Below are positions 1 to 10,194 of a stretch of DNA of 64,000 bases, piece by piece. The DNA is taken from positions 68,593,001 to 68,657,000 of the forward strand of contig CM060831.1 in NCBI GenBank assembly GCA_030762175.1. The letters run 5' to 3'. Within the stretch, counting starts at the first letter, position 1; each line of letters opens with the position of its first letter. The DNA is from Metallyticus violacea (lineage: Eukaryota > Arthropoda > Insecta > Mantodea > Metallyticidae). The position numbers and the translations under genes were made by a program. A model generated the notes under the pieces. The model ran no database searches. It was not told where the DNA came from and saw nothing but the letters and a program-made list of their open reading frames with translations.

Positions 1-59
1 TCATAAGATATCTGCAGAAAATAATCATCTGTTCAAAGTTATTTTTTAAAGTTTAAGTT

Positions 60-560
60 ATTTTATGGGAAATGAAACATTTCAAGCCTCAGACCAGAAG
101 ACAATCCAAGGAGTGACATCACAAAACTTCTGGAAGTTTCCACCCCCAACCTGTAGAGTCGTGACCTCATTCTTGTGGAACTCTGAAAGGGTTGTTTTGA
201 TCGATAAATGTCTCGTGGTGAAACAGCTAACTCTAAAGTATATGTCAAAACACCTTGGAAGTTGAAGAAGCATTCGAACTCAGAAGTGACCATAATTCTT
301 CTAAATGACAACACCAAGCCACACTGCACTGTTCTTCCTCACTCGTCCTATAGTCAAAATATTGCATTTTTTATTTCCTTCTCTTGGATCCTTTAAAAAA
401 TATAACAGCAGAAGGGGATTGGGCAATGGCGAGGAAGTAATGGCTGCAACACAGATTCCTGAAATATGCAATGGCATGAAAGCTCTGACATCTAAGTGAA
501 GTAAAGGCATAGGTTTGCAAGGACATTAAATTGAAAAAGTTGGAGACAATGCACAATTGA
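60..560 (+). pseudogene. mariner-type transposase remnant (catalytic and C-terminal part)
   Basis: Reading across frames on the plus strand gives the order expected of the second half of a mariner transposase. A FLWNSERVVLIDK-like stretch (about 165-215) corresponds to the family FWDxxG..LID segment. LLNDNTKPHC (about 295-327) corresponds to HDNAxPH, which holds the second catalytic Asp. PHSSYSQN (about 336-360) corresponds to HPPYSPDLAP. A C-terminal stretch resembling the family KCIxxxGDYVEK end follows near 470-555. Frameshifts and stops separate these blocks, so no functional protein is possible. The N-terminal helix-turn-helix half lies before the window or is lost. Known of the family: DD(34)D cut-and-paste transposases. 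Seen: ordered motif blocks. Inferred: an old, inactive copy. Confidence 0.75.
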
Positions 561-1296
561 AATGGAAATAAAATATTTCCTGAAAGAACAATAAATGTCC
601 CATTACATGCACAATGCTTTCAGTTTTAGGTAATAGCAATTAATTATCCATTTGTGTTATTAACTTTTCATGGAAGTCATTCAAAACATTTCATGTTTAG
701 GTTAGTGTTCTATTTATATAAAAACAGCGACAGTTATATCAATTATTATTTTTCTTTAAAGCTCGTCAGATCCGTTTTCCATATCTGCCATAACTGAAAG
801 GTTTCTGCGTTTGCTCTGTTGGGAGTAAACAAACATACGAGCAAATGTATTCATTAAGTATTAGGTGTTCAAATGCAAAGCAGAGAGAAGTTTTCAGAAG
901 TTTTGGTTGTGAAGTTGCAGAGAGCCCTAGTAATTAATATACTTATATAATTCCGTACTGTTATGCCAGTCCTGTTCCTGTGGTAATCACAGTGATGCGA
1001 TCTCCTGCCTCGTCTTACATCTCCTATTGGAGTGATTGATCCAATCCACTTTCCTCTCTGTTTGTTTATTCAGTGACGCGTTATTTACCTGATCCATTGG
1101 GTGACGACAGCTGTGAATGCGTCGTGAACGGTTTTCAATCCTCTACGCTTTTCGGTTCGATTTCTACTCTCTCTGGCATATAGTGACTTGTTTACTGAGC
1201 TAGCAGTCTCGTTATGGCATGGTAACTGGTACTGAGTTGTACATCAGCCCTTATTGTCGTATATTTGGCTATAATGCGACGCTTAGGACTAAAGCC
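561..1296. other. No gene recognised
   Basis: AT-rich sequence with a somewhat less AT-rich patch at about 990-1290. I saw no coding motif, tRNA-like box or repeat shared with the rest of the window. Confidence 0.5.
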
Positions 1297-1829
1297 TCCA
1301 ATTCTTCGGAAAATCATTTTGTATTCCTTCATTGCTTTTAGCCTTGAAAAAGGAACCTATTGAAACTGAGTAATTAGCTTCGAAATATAAATATTTTGCA
1401 TGATATGTTTATGTACTAACATATTTATTTTTACATATATTATATATTGTACTATAGAGAGATTTCAGACTTCCCAGTCTGAATAAGGAAGCAGTTAAAA
1501 ACCAATGTAGGTTTACTTTAGGTATCCTCCAGTTACTTCAAATTTTAAATTTAAAACGGCACATCTACAATTTATGCTTAAAATTTAAAAACGATTAAAT
1601 TATTTTCATAACTGTTTTATTTTATTCTTTTATCTTTACTTGGCAAACTGGATTTTTTTTATTTGGAGACAATAATACTATAACAACTAATGATAGTTTA
1701 TTGTGAAGGTTGTGTTTGTAATAAATTGTTTCAAAATGGTATATATCTTATAAGAAAGTATAGAAAATAAGCTGATTAGTCCGAAGTTCCGAAATCCTGT
1801 GATATTAATATTGTAATTTTACCCATAAT
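1297..1829 (+). repeat. Direct segmental duplication, copy 1
   Basis: This block aligns along its length, with substitutions and small indels, to 2937-3528. Shared landmarks include GGAACCTAT near the start, TGCTTAAAATTTAAA in the middle, TGGCAAACTGGA, and ATTGTAATTTTA near the end. No coding sense was found. It may be an old tandem or segmental duplication, or two insertions of one non-coding element. Confidence 0.8.
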
Positions 1830-2288
1830 CAGAGTCAGGAAGTTCAGGCATTTATTTTGGTTAAAATAGGCGGTAAAAAGTCACTTAAAATATTGAAAAT
1901 AAACAATAATATAATTAAATAGGCATTTATTAAAAAAGCAAACAGAGAGTAATATCACTCATTATTTTTGAAAAAATTTATTTACTTAATAATTTATTTA
2001 TCACACAATTAAATGACTTAAACTTACGTTTCTTGGTTACAAGCAAAAACAAGATGCTTTTTCAGGGTATCAACTGTCATAGTCAGCCACTTGTCACAGA
2101 GAACATTTTTCATCATAGAAAAAATAAAGTTTTACTTCCACTGTAATGACTGGAAAATATTTAAAATAATCTATTTCGAAAGACTCATACCATTACAACA
2201 GAATGTTCACCTTTCAGGACGTCACGGAAATATTGATCAAGACAAAGTAAAGTAGTTTTCAATAGTCCTAGTGGATGAGCAAAAAATG

Positions 2289-2550
2289 TGCAGTGGTTTC
2301 TGGTCGAGTTCCTTTTCTGTTTATGCATTTATAAGGGAATCAGGTTAGTATCTCTCTTACTTCCATGCCGAACACATTGTAGGCACAGTTTATTGTACAA
2401 CTGTACCACTCTCATCTTTCTCGCTTGTAATTTCTTGGAATTTTCTCTCGCAGATCGATACAAGTTCATTGGTCAGAACTATTCAAAACTACAGTACTTC
2501 CCTCATTCTCGATCTATTCTGGTATTGCATACCCGAGACAACCGTGTTTT
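2289..2550 (+). repeat. Dispersed repeat copy 1 (inverted copy at 29743-30023)
   Basis: The reverse complement of this block matches 29743-30023 over about 260 bp. Shared landmarks include CTGGTCGAGTTC, GGGAATCAGGTTA, CTCTCTTACTTCC and ACAATAAAC on the other strand. A 97-codon open frame runs through it, but the second copy does not keep that frame, so I do not call it a gene. It lies between the two arms of the 1.3/2.9 kb duplication and is probably a piece of an unidentified interspersed element. Confidence 0.75.
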
Positions 2551-2936
2551 CCGTTTACTGCTACTTAATGAGCTTAAGTGAATGGGTTGAGGGGAAATTT
2601 CTTGACTGCTTGAAAAGAAATAAATGTACAACAAGATTCTAAATAGATGTTTTGTAAGGTGAACATGCCATTTAATTTTTATAAATTTTCACCTCAGTAT
2701 ATTGAAATTGTTCGTGTGCTTTTTAAAATGCGTAAATAATCGCAGAAAAAAATCATAACAATTCAATACAGGCAAAAAGAGGGTTTTTAAACTTATAATT
2801 GTAACAGAAGTCAAAATAAGCAACAAAAAAAAAAAAAGGACAAAATTAAAGCTGACCCTAATGTGTTCATATGTACTTAAAAATGTTCATTTCTATCTTA
2901 TTCTTAAATATATCCACCCAGAAAGAAAGGGCTTAT

Positions 2937-3528
2937 GCCCAATTTTCGGGCTGAGGTAATCATATTGTATACCTTCATTCATTTTAGTCTTGAAAAGGGA
3001 ACCTATGGAAACTAAATATTACCTTCAAAACATTAATATTTCACAAGATATATTATGTATTTATTAAAATCACACATTTATTTTCCTACTTATAATACAC
3101 ATTCTACTATAGAACGATTTCATTTCTAAACATCCAAATCTGAATGATTCCAAAGTAATTAAAAACTCATGTCAATTTAGATATTCAGGGAGTAGTTTAA
3201 ACAATTTTAGATTTAATTTAAGTTCCCTCAGGCACTTTCAATTTGAAATATATAATTTACCTGTACGTTTTTATGCTTAAAATTTAAAGAGGATTAAATT
3301 TTTACCGTATCTTTTTTATTATATTTTTTATCATTACCTGGCAAACTGGACTGCTGTTTTGATTTGGGCACAATAACAGTATAACAATTACTGATCATTT
3401 AATGTAAAAGTTGTGTTTTGGTAATAAATTGTTTTAAAATGTTGTACCCTACAAGGAAGTACAGAAAGTAAGCGGTTGTCAGAAGTCCCAAAAACCTGTA
3501 ATGTGAATATTGTAATTTTAACCATAAT
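2937..3528 (+). repeat. Direct segmental duplication, copy 2
   Basis: Second copy of the 1297-1829 block, in the same orientation and about 1.65 kb downstream, with many substitutions and indels. No reading frame is shared, so the two were probably never coding. Confidence 0.8.
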
Positions 3529-4194
3529 ACCATGTTTTTACATCTTACAGTTAGCTGACTTATTTTTAGTCAGGTCACCAGACAACAGTAGTAAACAAAT
3601 GAGTTTTAAATTTTAAGTATCAAAAGCTGGGGTGTCCACTTGAAATTTAAAACTGGGGTTTACTGTACGGAAAGGATTAAAACCAAAGTGTAATCAACAT
3701 TAATTTTAAACTTCTCTCAATATCTAAGTATTCGTGGTTTTGTCTAAATTACATTTGTGTTAAATAGGTTATTTAGACCAGAAAGTTTTAAAATGAAAGC
3801 TGTATATATTTCGTTAATTGCATGTATTGTTTCGCTTATACTGTACCCATTTTTTACTTCTTTTTATTATTTTATAAGCAGAATATTGTACACTGTCCCA
3901 CTCCTAAAATACTTTGATTTTCGTGGAGAATACTTTGAAAAGAATCGTCGGTTTTTAACAATACTCCAGTCGCAAAATCGGACCATCGTTGTATGTTCAA
4001 AGAAAGCTCAACTATAATACTATTTACGAAGTAATGGTAAAATATGGTAGAAATAATCAAAGGGCTTTTTCAAATAAAAGTTCTCTGAAAACAGTTGCTG
4101 CTAAAATTTTCAGGTATCTCATTTTAGGTATTTCTTTAAGAAATACTGTGGCTGCAACATTCCAGATGAATCAACAATCCGGAATATTTGTTTG
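3529..4194. other. No gene recognised
   Basis: AT-rich. An 86-codon open frame at 3757-4017 has a hydrophobic start (several I, L, F and Y in a row), but I see no family motif, no upstream gene structure and no second exon, so I do not call it. Confidence 0.4.
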
Positions 4195-4490
4195 AAAACA
4201 ATAAGATCAAATCATCCACATAATTCTTGGAACTTTCTCAAAGTAGTCCCCGTTTGATGCAATGCTCTGTTCCAGCGTTTCTACTCTTTCTAAAGACATG
4301 AAGGAAACAAAATTTTGAAAGGTTCTTCAAAATCGCCTCCGCAGTCTTCACCACTGCTCTTGATGAAAAATGCTACCCACTAAGAGGGTTCTTCAATTTG
4401 GGGAAAAGGAAAAATATTATGCGTCCAGCTCTTGCACCAAACTGTGGTCTATTATGTGCGATATGGCCTTTCAGGGTTTTAAGGCCATCA
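4195..4490 (-). pseudogene. mariner-type transposase C-terminal remnant
   Basis: On the minus strand, frames around 4370-4480 read FFLFPKLKNPLSG, matching the mariner block APxDFFLFPKLKxxLxG just past the third catalytic Asp. Further downstream, near 4205-4300, the frame reads LERVETLEQSIASNGDYFEK, matching the family C-terminus (RWxKCIxxxGDYFEG). The frames differ, so it is broken by indels. The catalytic Asp positions upstream are too decayed to read. It ends about 180 bp before a full-length SINE. Inferred: a dead mariner fragment, truncated at its 5' side. Confidence 0.75.
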
Positions 4491-4666
4491 CTTATTGCCC
4501 TGTTACAGTTATGTGTAGATACGACATGCTGGTACACCGTTCTATGCATATAGAAAAATGAGATGATCATAACTTTCCCAAATGAAGCACTTTTGCTATT
4601 TTTGGTTTTGGTGATATGCAGATTTCCACACAGATTTTTACTGTTTGCTCTCCTGATCAAAATGTT

Positions 4667-4944
4667 GGTCCTGGTAGTGTAGTGGTAACCATACTTGCCT
4701 CCTAAACCCAAGTTCGTGGGTTCAATCCCGGTCAGGATAGATGCGTTTTTTCAGGCGTAAAAATCCTAAGTATGTCTTATCTTATCCTAAGTGAAGGAGG
4801 TGGACTTACGGAATGAAAAAGAACCTCAAGCCTGAAAGAAGAGGCCTCTGAGCAAAATTTATCGGCCATTTCACGCCCTGAATTGAATGGGATGATGATG
4901 ACCTGAGATGTTAAAGAGCGTCCGCAAATAAAACAAATTAAAAA
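4667..4944 (+). mobile_element. SINE family 1, full-length copy with tRNA-derived head
   Basis: The head at about 4667-4740 folds conceptually like a tRNA. An A-box-like TGGTAGTGTAGTGGT is followed about 30 bp later by the B-box GGGTTCAATCCC, the internal RNA polymerase III promoter. The body then contains the family signatures GTAAAAATCCTAAGTATG, CTGAAAGAAGAGGCCTCTGA and GATGACCTGAGATGTTAAAG, and ends in an A-rich tail. Related copies lie at 12451, 42016, 42607, 49257, 56918 and 63255. This copy lacks the middle stretch around CCGTGGGTCCCGTG that other copies keep. It has no protein and depends on a LINE for movement. Confidence 0.85.
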
Positions 4945-5263
4945 GTAAATCTTGTAGCAAGTTTCATCAGTGTTTACCTTTGAGAGAAACTCGGCATCTT
5001 CCTGTAACATCACCTTCAACTGCATGCAAACCTGCACGTTCTTTTGTTCGGGAATCGGCAGAAAGTTAACCCAATATCTGTAGCATGGTCAAAAGTTATT
5101 AAAAATAAACCCAGGATATTAAAAATCAAGATATAACATATAACAGTTGCATACCACTATCATACTCTGTGGTGTACAATCCTTGGTCATTTACCCTCAA
5201 GGAAGAAAAGCTGTTAGAGCCATGGAGATCCATATCGACGGAGCAAAAGGTACTTGGATAAAA

Positions 5264-5612
5264 TTGCAGGATAAAATCCGGAACTAGGAGCTGCGGGAAA
5301 ACTGCGACGATGGGAAACCTTCCAAACTCATCAAATGGAGATGGGCAGAATTTATGAGCCTGGACGGATATGCAGAGTAAAGGATTGCCATTTTCAAAAT
5401 TTTGGGAGGAAAAAAAAAGATGGGCAGAGGTATGAAGAATTGCAGGATAAAATCCGGAACCAGAAGATGCAGAAAAACTGCGATGAAGGGAAAACTTCCA
5501 AACTCATCAAGTGGAGATAGGGCTAGACGGATATGCAGAGTAAAGGAATGCCACTTTCAAAAATTTGGGGAGAAAAAATGATGGACAGAGATATGAAGAA
5601 TTTCGGCAGTAA
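5264..5612 (+). repeat. Tandem duplication, two units of about 176 bp
   Basis: Unit 1 (5264-5439) and unit 2 (5440-5612) both begin TTGCAGGATAAAATCCGGAAC and share AAACTGCGA, CCAAACTCATCAA, GGACGGATATGCAGAGTAAAG and ATGAAGAAT near the end. Parts translate to a charged, lysine-rich peptide (LQDKIRNQ, LIKW), which could come from an unidentified mobile-element protein, but frames are not kept through both units. Confidence 0.85.
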
Positions 5613-5619
5613 ATGATCA

Positions 5620-6755
5620 AAGTAGGCAAGAGAACACAGGAGCAGGACATCATCAGCTGCTACCGATCTTTCCGAAGTTATGGACTTCTGGGATTGCTTA
5701 ACATTAGCCTGCTTGTAATTTTGCAAGAGGTCTTCGCCATGAACCGCAGTTCAAAATTCCTAATAAGTATTTGGAATTGTATTATATTTAGTGGATAATC
5801 ATCACAATCTAAACAAATATTTCTCCATACCAAAATTAAATTAAACAAATGCTGTTTTTCCGAGTTCCAAACATAATTTACGCTTGAGTAAAGATGAGGT
5901 CGAAAGTATTCAATCATTTTGTATGGATGAAACCCTACTTGAGGCAGTTACACTACAATCAAAACCATAAGGGGGGGAAACAAATAAACTAAATAAATAC
6001 GCACTTCAGCTATTAGCTGGAGTACTGTGGCCCATTTGGAGCTGTCTTGCAAAAAATATTGCTGTATTATGTTTTACTGGTCGGATTTGAATGGTGTAAT
6101 CAGCGCCGATGGGATCGGGATGGAATTGCTTTTCCATTTATCTTCCTGAAGGGAGAGATGTAGCCCTTACCCCTTTCCTAGGGTCTGAAAAAAGAATGTC
6201 CGCAATTAGCCACGAGAAAGTTGGATCTCTAAGTAATATTTTATTCGAATAGTTAGGCATACATCTGTTCCTTTTGTAAACTGCGTGGTTCTTTTATGGT
6301 TACAACCACTCGCTTCCTGGGGTGGTTAGCAGATTAGGTAAGCCTTCACTTGCTCCATATATCTGACTAATATCCCACTGAGCAACTGAAATATCTCAGT
6401 TCTGTTGTTGATGCTGCTGTCTGTTTTACTCTTTGATAAACAATATTCTCAGATCTTAAAAAATAAATTTATTAAGCTGGTACATGATGAATAACAAAAA
6501 CAAACTAAAAGCCCAAAGGCTAAGTCAGTGGTTACTATTCAAAAGATTACTGCAATTTTTTTAATTTTCATAAAAACAGATTGTTGAGTGCTAAAGGTAA
6601 GTGATTAAAATCGGAAAGAATAGAAGAGGGAGTAAGTAGTACGATGCCAGAAGAAAAGAAAACTTTGGATGTCCCATAATGAACGTATTTTTGTTTTAAT
6701 AATAAAACACATCATTTGTTTGAAAAGTGCTACTATTATTTAGTCAATGTGAATC
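5620..6755. other. No gene recognised
   Basis: Mostly AT-rich. A moderately GC-richer stretch near 6060-6180 shows no motif I recognise. Confidence 0.45.
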
Positions 6756-6759
6756 ACAA

Positions 6760-7145
6760 ACGCTGTAATTAGACATGAAACAAAACATCAGGCAAATGTT
6801 CTCCACGGCTTCGTTGGCACACCTTCACTCTGTTGGCAAACTTTTCAACGACTTTAGAACAAAGTTCCACCCATGACACGCCTAAGTTTGTCTTGAGTTG
6901 AGGAATGGTTCATGGATTGTCCACATAAGCACAAGATTAAAAATTCGTTGCAAACTGCTTTTTGGAATGGTTAATTGTTGAAAACGGCAGCGAATCGACT
7001 TCGTTTCGCTTGTAATGCTTTGTCATACATAATGGAACACCTCATTTACCTTCTGTGGCTCTTCTCCTATTTTCCGGTTGCGGAGGCTGCATTTCTGTAG
7101 TAAGCAGCCGCACTCAGGCGGCCCATAACTCAAATAATCTCACTG
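6760..7145 (-). mobile_element. Internally deleted Tc1-like (IS630-type) element with transposase C-terminus
   Basis: The right end (7145 inward) carries the terminal repeat CAGTGAGATTATTTGAGTTA on the minus strand with TA just outside, the same terminus as the complete element at 39324-41115. Near 6900 the minus strand opens into a clean 42-residue frame ending at a stop near 6765. It contains VELCSKVVEKF, ANRVKVCQRSRGEHL and PDVLFHV, matching the C-terminal RxxVCxxxxGxHxxxxL ending of insect Tc1-like transposases. The catalytic core is missing, so a deletion has joined the 5' end to the C-terminus. The other terminal repeat was not found, so the left end is truncated. Confidence 0.7.
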
Positions 7146-7639
7146 TAGATCAGTCATAAACACCTCATTGTTAGTTTAACTAAATAAAAATATTTTAGTT
7201 CCTTCGTAGTAGAAATGTTTAATAAATTGTCACATCATACACATGAATAAATTACAAATATTTTATATCATCACACACTAGTGGCTAATAGAAATGTCTT
7301 TCATAGTCTTAAACACCATAAATATCTTCAATTAATTTAAATTGTTTATTTGAAATGTACAATTGCTGTTAAGTGCTTTTATAACTATCTGTAAATTTTT
7401 ATTTTTATTTCTTTTACAAGCTCACACTTGTAACTATAAAAGTGTCATGCTTCTGTTCTTTTTCGCTACCAAGAAATACCTTTTCTTCCCCTGCAAATTA
7501 CATATAAAAATTTAATTCAAGTTCCTTTTTACAATAATTTATTAACCCCTTTCTCTTTTGGAAAAAACAAAAGTAAGAGATGACACATTTCACATTTATG
7601 AAAAGTCCGTCACGCAGGAGCTGCGTAAAAGAACACAGA

Positions 7640-8085
7640 GATTCGTGGCACTACAACGTTTTTAAATGTCCGTTTTCCGGTATACCCCCTACTCCTAATG
7701 ACTCGGTTTTCTGGTTTTTAGAATTTTTCCCCTTAATTGCTTTAAATGGTATATACCGGATTTGATTGCGAAAAAACAAACGTTGGTCCCACTAGAGCAA
7801 TTTTAAAAGATTGGATTTCAGGTAGACCCCCACTTCTAATTGTATATTTTCATTGATTTTCAGAAACCATTTTTTAATATTTTATGTCAATGGTATATAA
7901 CCAGTTTTTTGAAGGAAAAAAAAACAAAATAAAAACTGTAGCCCCTAGAGCGATTTTTTTTTAAGTTAACCACCCTCAATGGTCTAATTTTGCTGGTTAA
8001 CGAACTGGACAAATCAGTTGTTAATTTATGATTATATGCTGAGTTTAGTTGAAAAAATACAAAAATTGCGACCGCTAGAGCGTTA
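7640..8085 (+). repeat. Degenerate tandem array, period roughly 130-155 bp, about three units
   Basis: Diverged units can be lined up by the recurring motif C(C)CTAGAGCGATTTT (near 7788, 7941 and 8072), each followed by a pyrimidine-rich ACCCCC or ACCACCC and later by GGTATATACC or GGTATATAACC and an A-rich stretch. The units are strongly diverged, so the array is old or is the remnant of satellite-like DNA. No coding sense. Confidence 0.55.
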
Positions 8086-8099
8086 ACAGACACATACAT

Positions 8100-8690
8100 A
8101 TTTAACTTTTATTCATTATTTTCGACGACTAGTAGGGTAGGATCGATGAGACTTTGAAGAAAGTTTTCAAAAATCCTTTCATGAGTACAACCGCAATTCG
8201 CTAAAAAGGGCACATAGTGTCTGATAAATTGGCCAATGAAGAAATATAATTCCGTAACATAAAGTGAATGTTAAATATATTATTTGTTTAAAATTATGCT
8301 TTTGGAACTTGTATATTGAAGCAGTTTAATGAAAATTTTGATTATTATATTTTTAAACATTTAATAAGTGAAAACATGGATTTGTGTGTTTTCAATTTAG
8401 AGTAACCAACACTTCACACATGCCTAGATAATGCGTATAACGTTCCTATGACATAGAGTATCTAAACGAAAACCCAAGTACTGCGCTTTTCTCCTTCATC
8501 TGACTGAAGCAGAAATAAATCATCGAAAAGAAAGCTTGGCTGGAACCGCAGTTTAGTCACGGGTTATTACACTGGAGGCAATAATCCCATAGGCGGATAA
8601 GTTCTATCTGTCCGGCCTATATCTGTACAGAGAACCACTCAGGCTATTAGTTGTGACAGCTAATTTCGCCTTTTCCAAATCGACTGGCAA
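8100..8690. other. No gene recognised
   Basis: AT-rich, then moderately GC-richer from about 8520. Nothing recognised apart from the promoter-like site just downstream. Confidence 0.4.
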
Positions 8691-8784
8691 AAACAAGGCA
8701 TGAGGATAACTCAGCCAGTCTATTCTCCACCAGAAAGGTCGAGGCTTGCTGATCGGGTGGGGGCTGGAAGACGAGAAGGAGGGG

Positions 8785-8830
8785 TATATAAAAGAACATC
8801 GGATAAAAGACGATCGCTTGCCCGCATAAA
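8785..8830 (+). promoter_or_regulatory. TATA-type core-promoter-like site
   Basis: GGGGTATATAAAAGAAC (about 8784-8800) is a near-consensus TATA box with a GC-rich upstream shoulder, in a less AT-rich stretch than its surroundings. The region about 25-35 bp downstream (8820-8830, CGCTTGCCCGCA) would hold the start site. Further down, a pyrimidine tract with CTGCAG and then AACATGGCTAATGCGG/GTTAG (8940-8988) resembles an acceptor, a short ATG exon and a weak donor. No following coding exon is recognisable. It could be a real gene start whose other exons lie outside the window, a transposon promoter, or chance. Confidence 0.3.
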
Positions 8831-8999
8831 AGACACCCCCAGGATCTCTCCCGCTGAGTTAAAATCTACATTTTCAATTTTCTTCTTTCTTCGCCTGGGA
8901 TTTTCAGCCACTCGAATGGTTACTTGTTCCTTTTTATCATTTTTTTTTTTGCAAATTCTTACACTGCAGAACATGGCTAATGCGGGTTAGTTTCCACAA

Positions 9000-9810
9000 C
9001 TTAGACAATCATGTGTGAAACTTCTTTTGCCAAAGGAAGTAGCTGTAAGAAAATTGTAACGTATCCTTGAGAAGTAAATTATTTTACTTTTCAGATGTTA
9101 GTCAGTCATGCCATGGACTGGGACAATGATACCCACAGAACTTTGTGTATCCTGCATTTTATCCTCACTCCACATCTATTTGCAGTTCACCATATGCTCA
9201 GATTGTTTCTTTCTTTTTCTTCTTGTTCTTTCCTTACGGCGTTTGATATTGTGCAAATGTGATATTGATCTGCACCACTGACTATGAAGTATGCAACATT
9301 TCTCTGGTGAAAAGACCAAAAGGCTAATAGTGGAACGAAGAAATATGAATTAACCCTAAGGCGCCACAAGTCGCAATTGTCAATCATCCACATTTTAGTG
9401 ATTCTATATGACTGGAAACCATACAAGAGTGCCAGACATGTAGTAAATGGTGACTCCTGCCTAGTGCAAACCATGGTCAACTCAGATACCATCTTTAAAT
9501 TCAATGACTAGTTTTTTCAGTAAGTAGGAAGTCAGAACTTCACGTTCAGGATTACACAAGAGGTAAGTGAGGAATATTGAGATAGGCGGACAAGAATAAT
9601 TACTACTATTAATAGAGAATCAAATATTTTATATCCAGGAGCGAGCGACATTGTATGTAAGCATGTAACCGCGTATGTGTATGAACAATTATTGTTTTTT
9701 GTGTTTCTAACTTTGCCACTTTAAAGTAAAATGAAAGGTATTCATAAACCCCCGAAGCATATAAACGTGTATAAATAAATGTAAAAGCACGCAAAAAAAG
9801 TTTTAATAGT
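9000..9810. other. No gene recognised
   Basis: A 105-codon open frame on the minus strand (9187-9504) has no recognisable family motif and is flanked by nothing gene-like. Otherwise AT-rich. Confidence 0.4.
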
Positions 9811-9811
9811 G

Positions 9812-10072
9812 TCTAATGCCCGTTTTTACTGCTGAGGCAGCACAGGTGGTAGACACTGGTGATATATGAAATGATATATTGGAAAAGGATTTTTAAGGAA
9901 GGAAACGTTCCAGGCCTAAGTTTAGGGTACCTCCAAGGCATTTGCCATTTATGAGGACTGAGGGAAACCTGGAAAAAACCTCAGTAAGGGAGAATGGTCC
10001 TGGTGGGATTCGATCCACAGACTTCCCCCTCACGAGTCCGCACCGTAACGACCTCGACCACCATGGTGGTTC
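9812..10072 (-). mobile_element. SINE family 2, copy 1
   Basis: Matches 54893-55143 over its length, with shared landmarks CGTTTTTACT, TTTAGGGT, GGCATTTGCCATTTATGA, AAAACCTCA and GTAACGACCTCG. On the minus strand the right end forms a tRNA-like head, with a B-box-like GGATTCGATCC and an A-box-like GGTCGAGGTCGTTA. It lies just upstream of the transposase pseudogene at 10195. No clear target-site duplication was found. Confidence 0.75.
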
Positions 10073-10194
10073 AGGCGTTTTTGAAAGAAGCATAAGAAGC
10101 AAAAGACATTGACAACAGGTGCTTCCAATTCCTTTCTCGTGCGGCATAAAACGAGACCTAAAAATCTTACCGGGTCATTTGGATAGTTTGAATT

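Noticed and set aside
3757..4017. Membrane-like small protein
   Set aside because: Hydrophobicity follows from AT-rich codons. No other support.
4667..4740. Functional tRNA gene at the SINE head
   Set aside because: It continues directly into a repeated SINE body seen at six other places.
8700..8990. 96-codon frame over the TATA-like site
   Set aside because: It runs through the TATA box itself and a T run, so it cannot be the product of that promoter.
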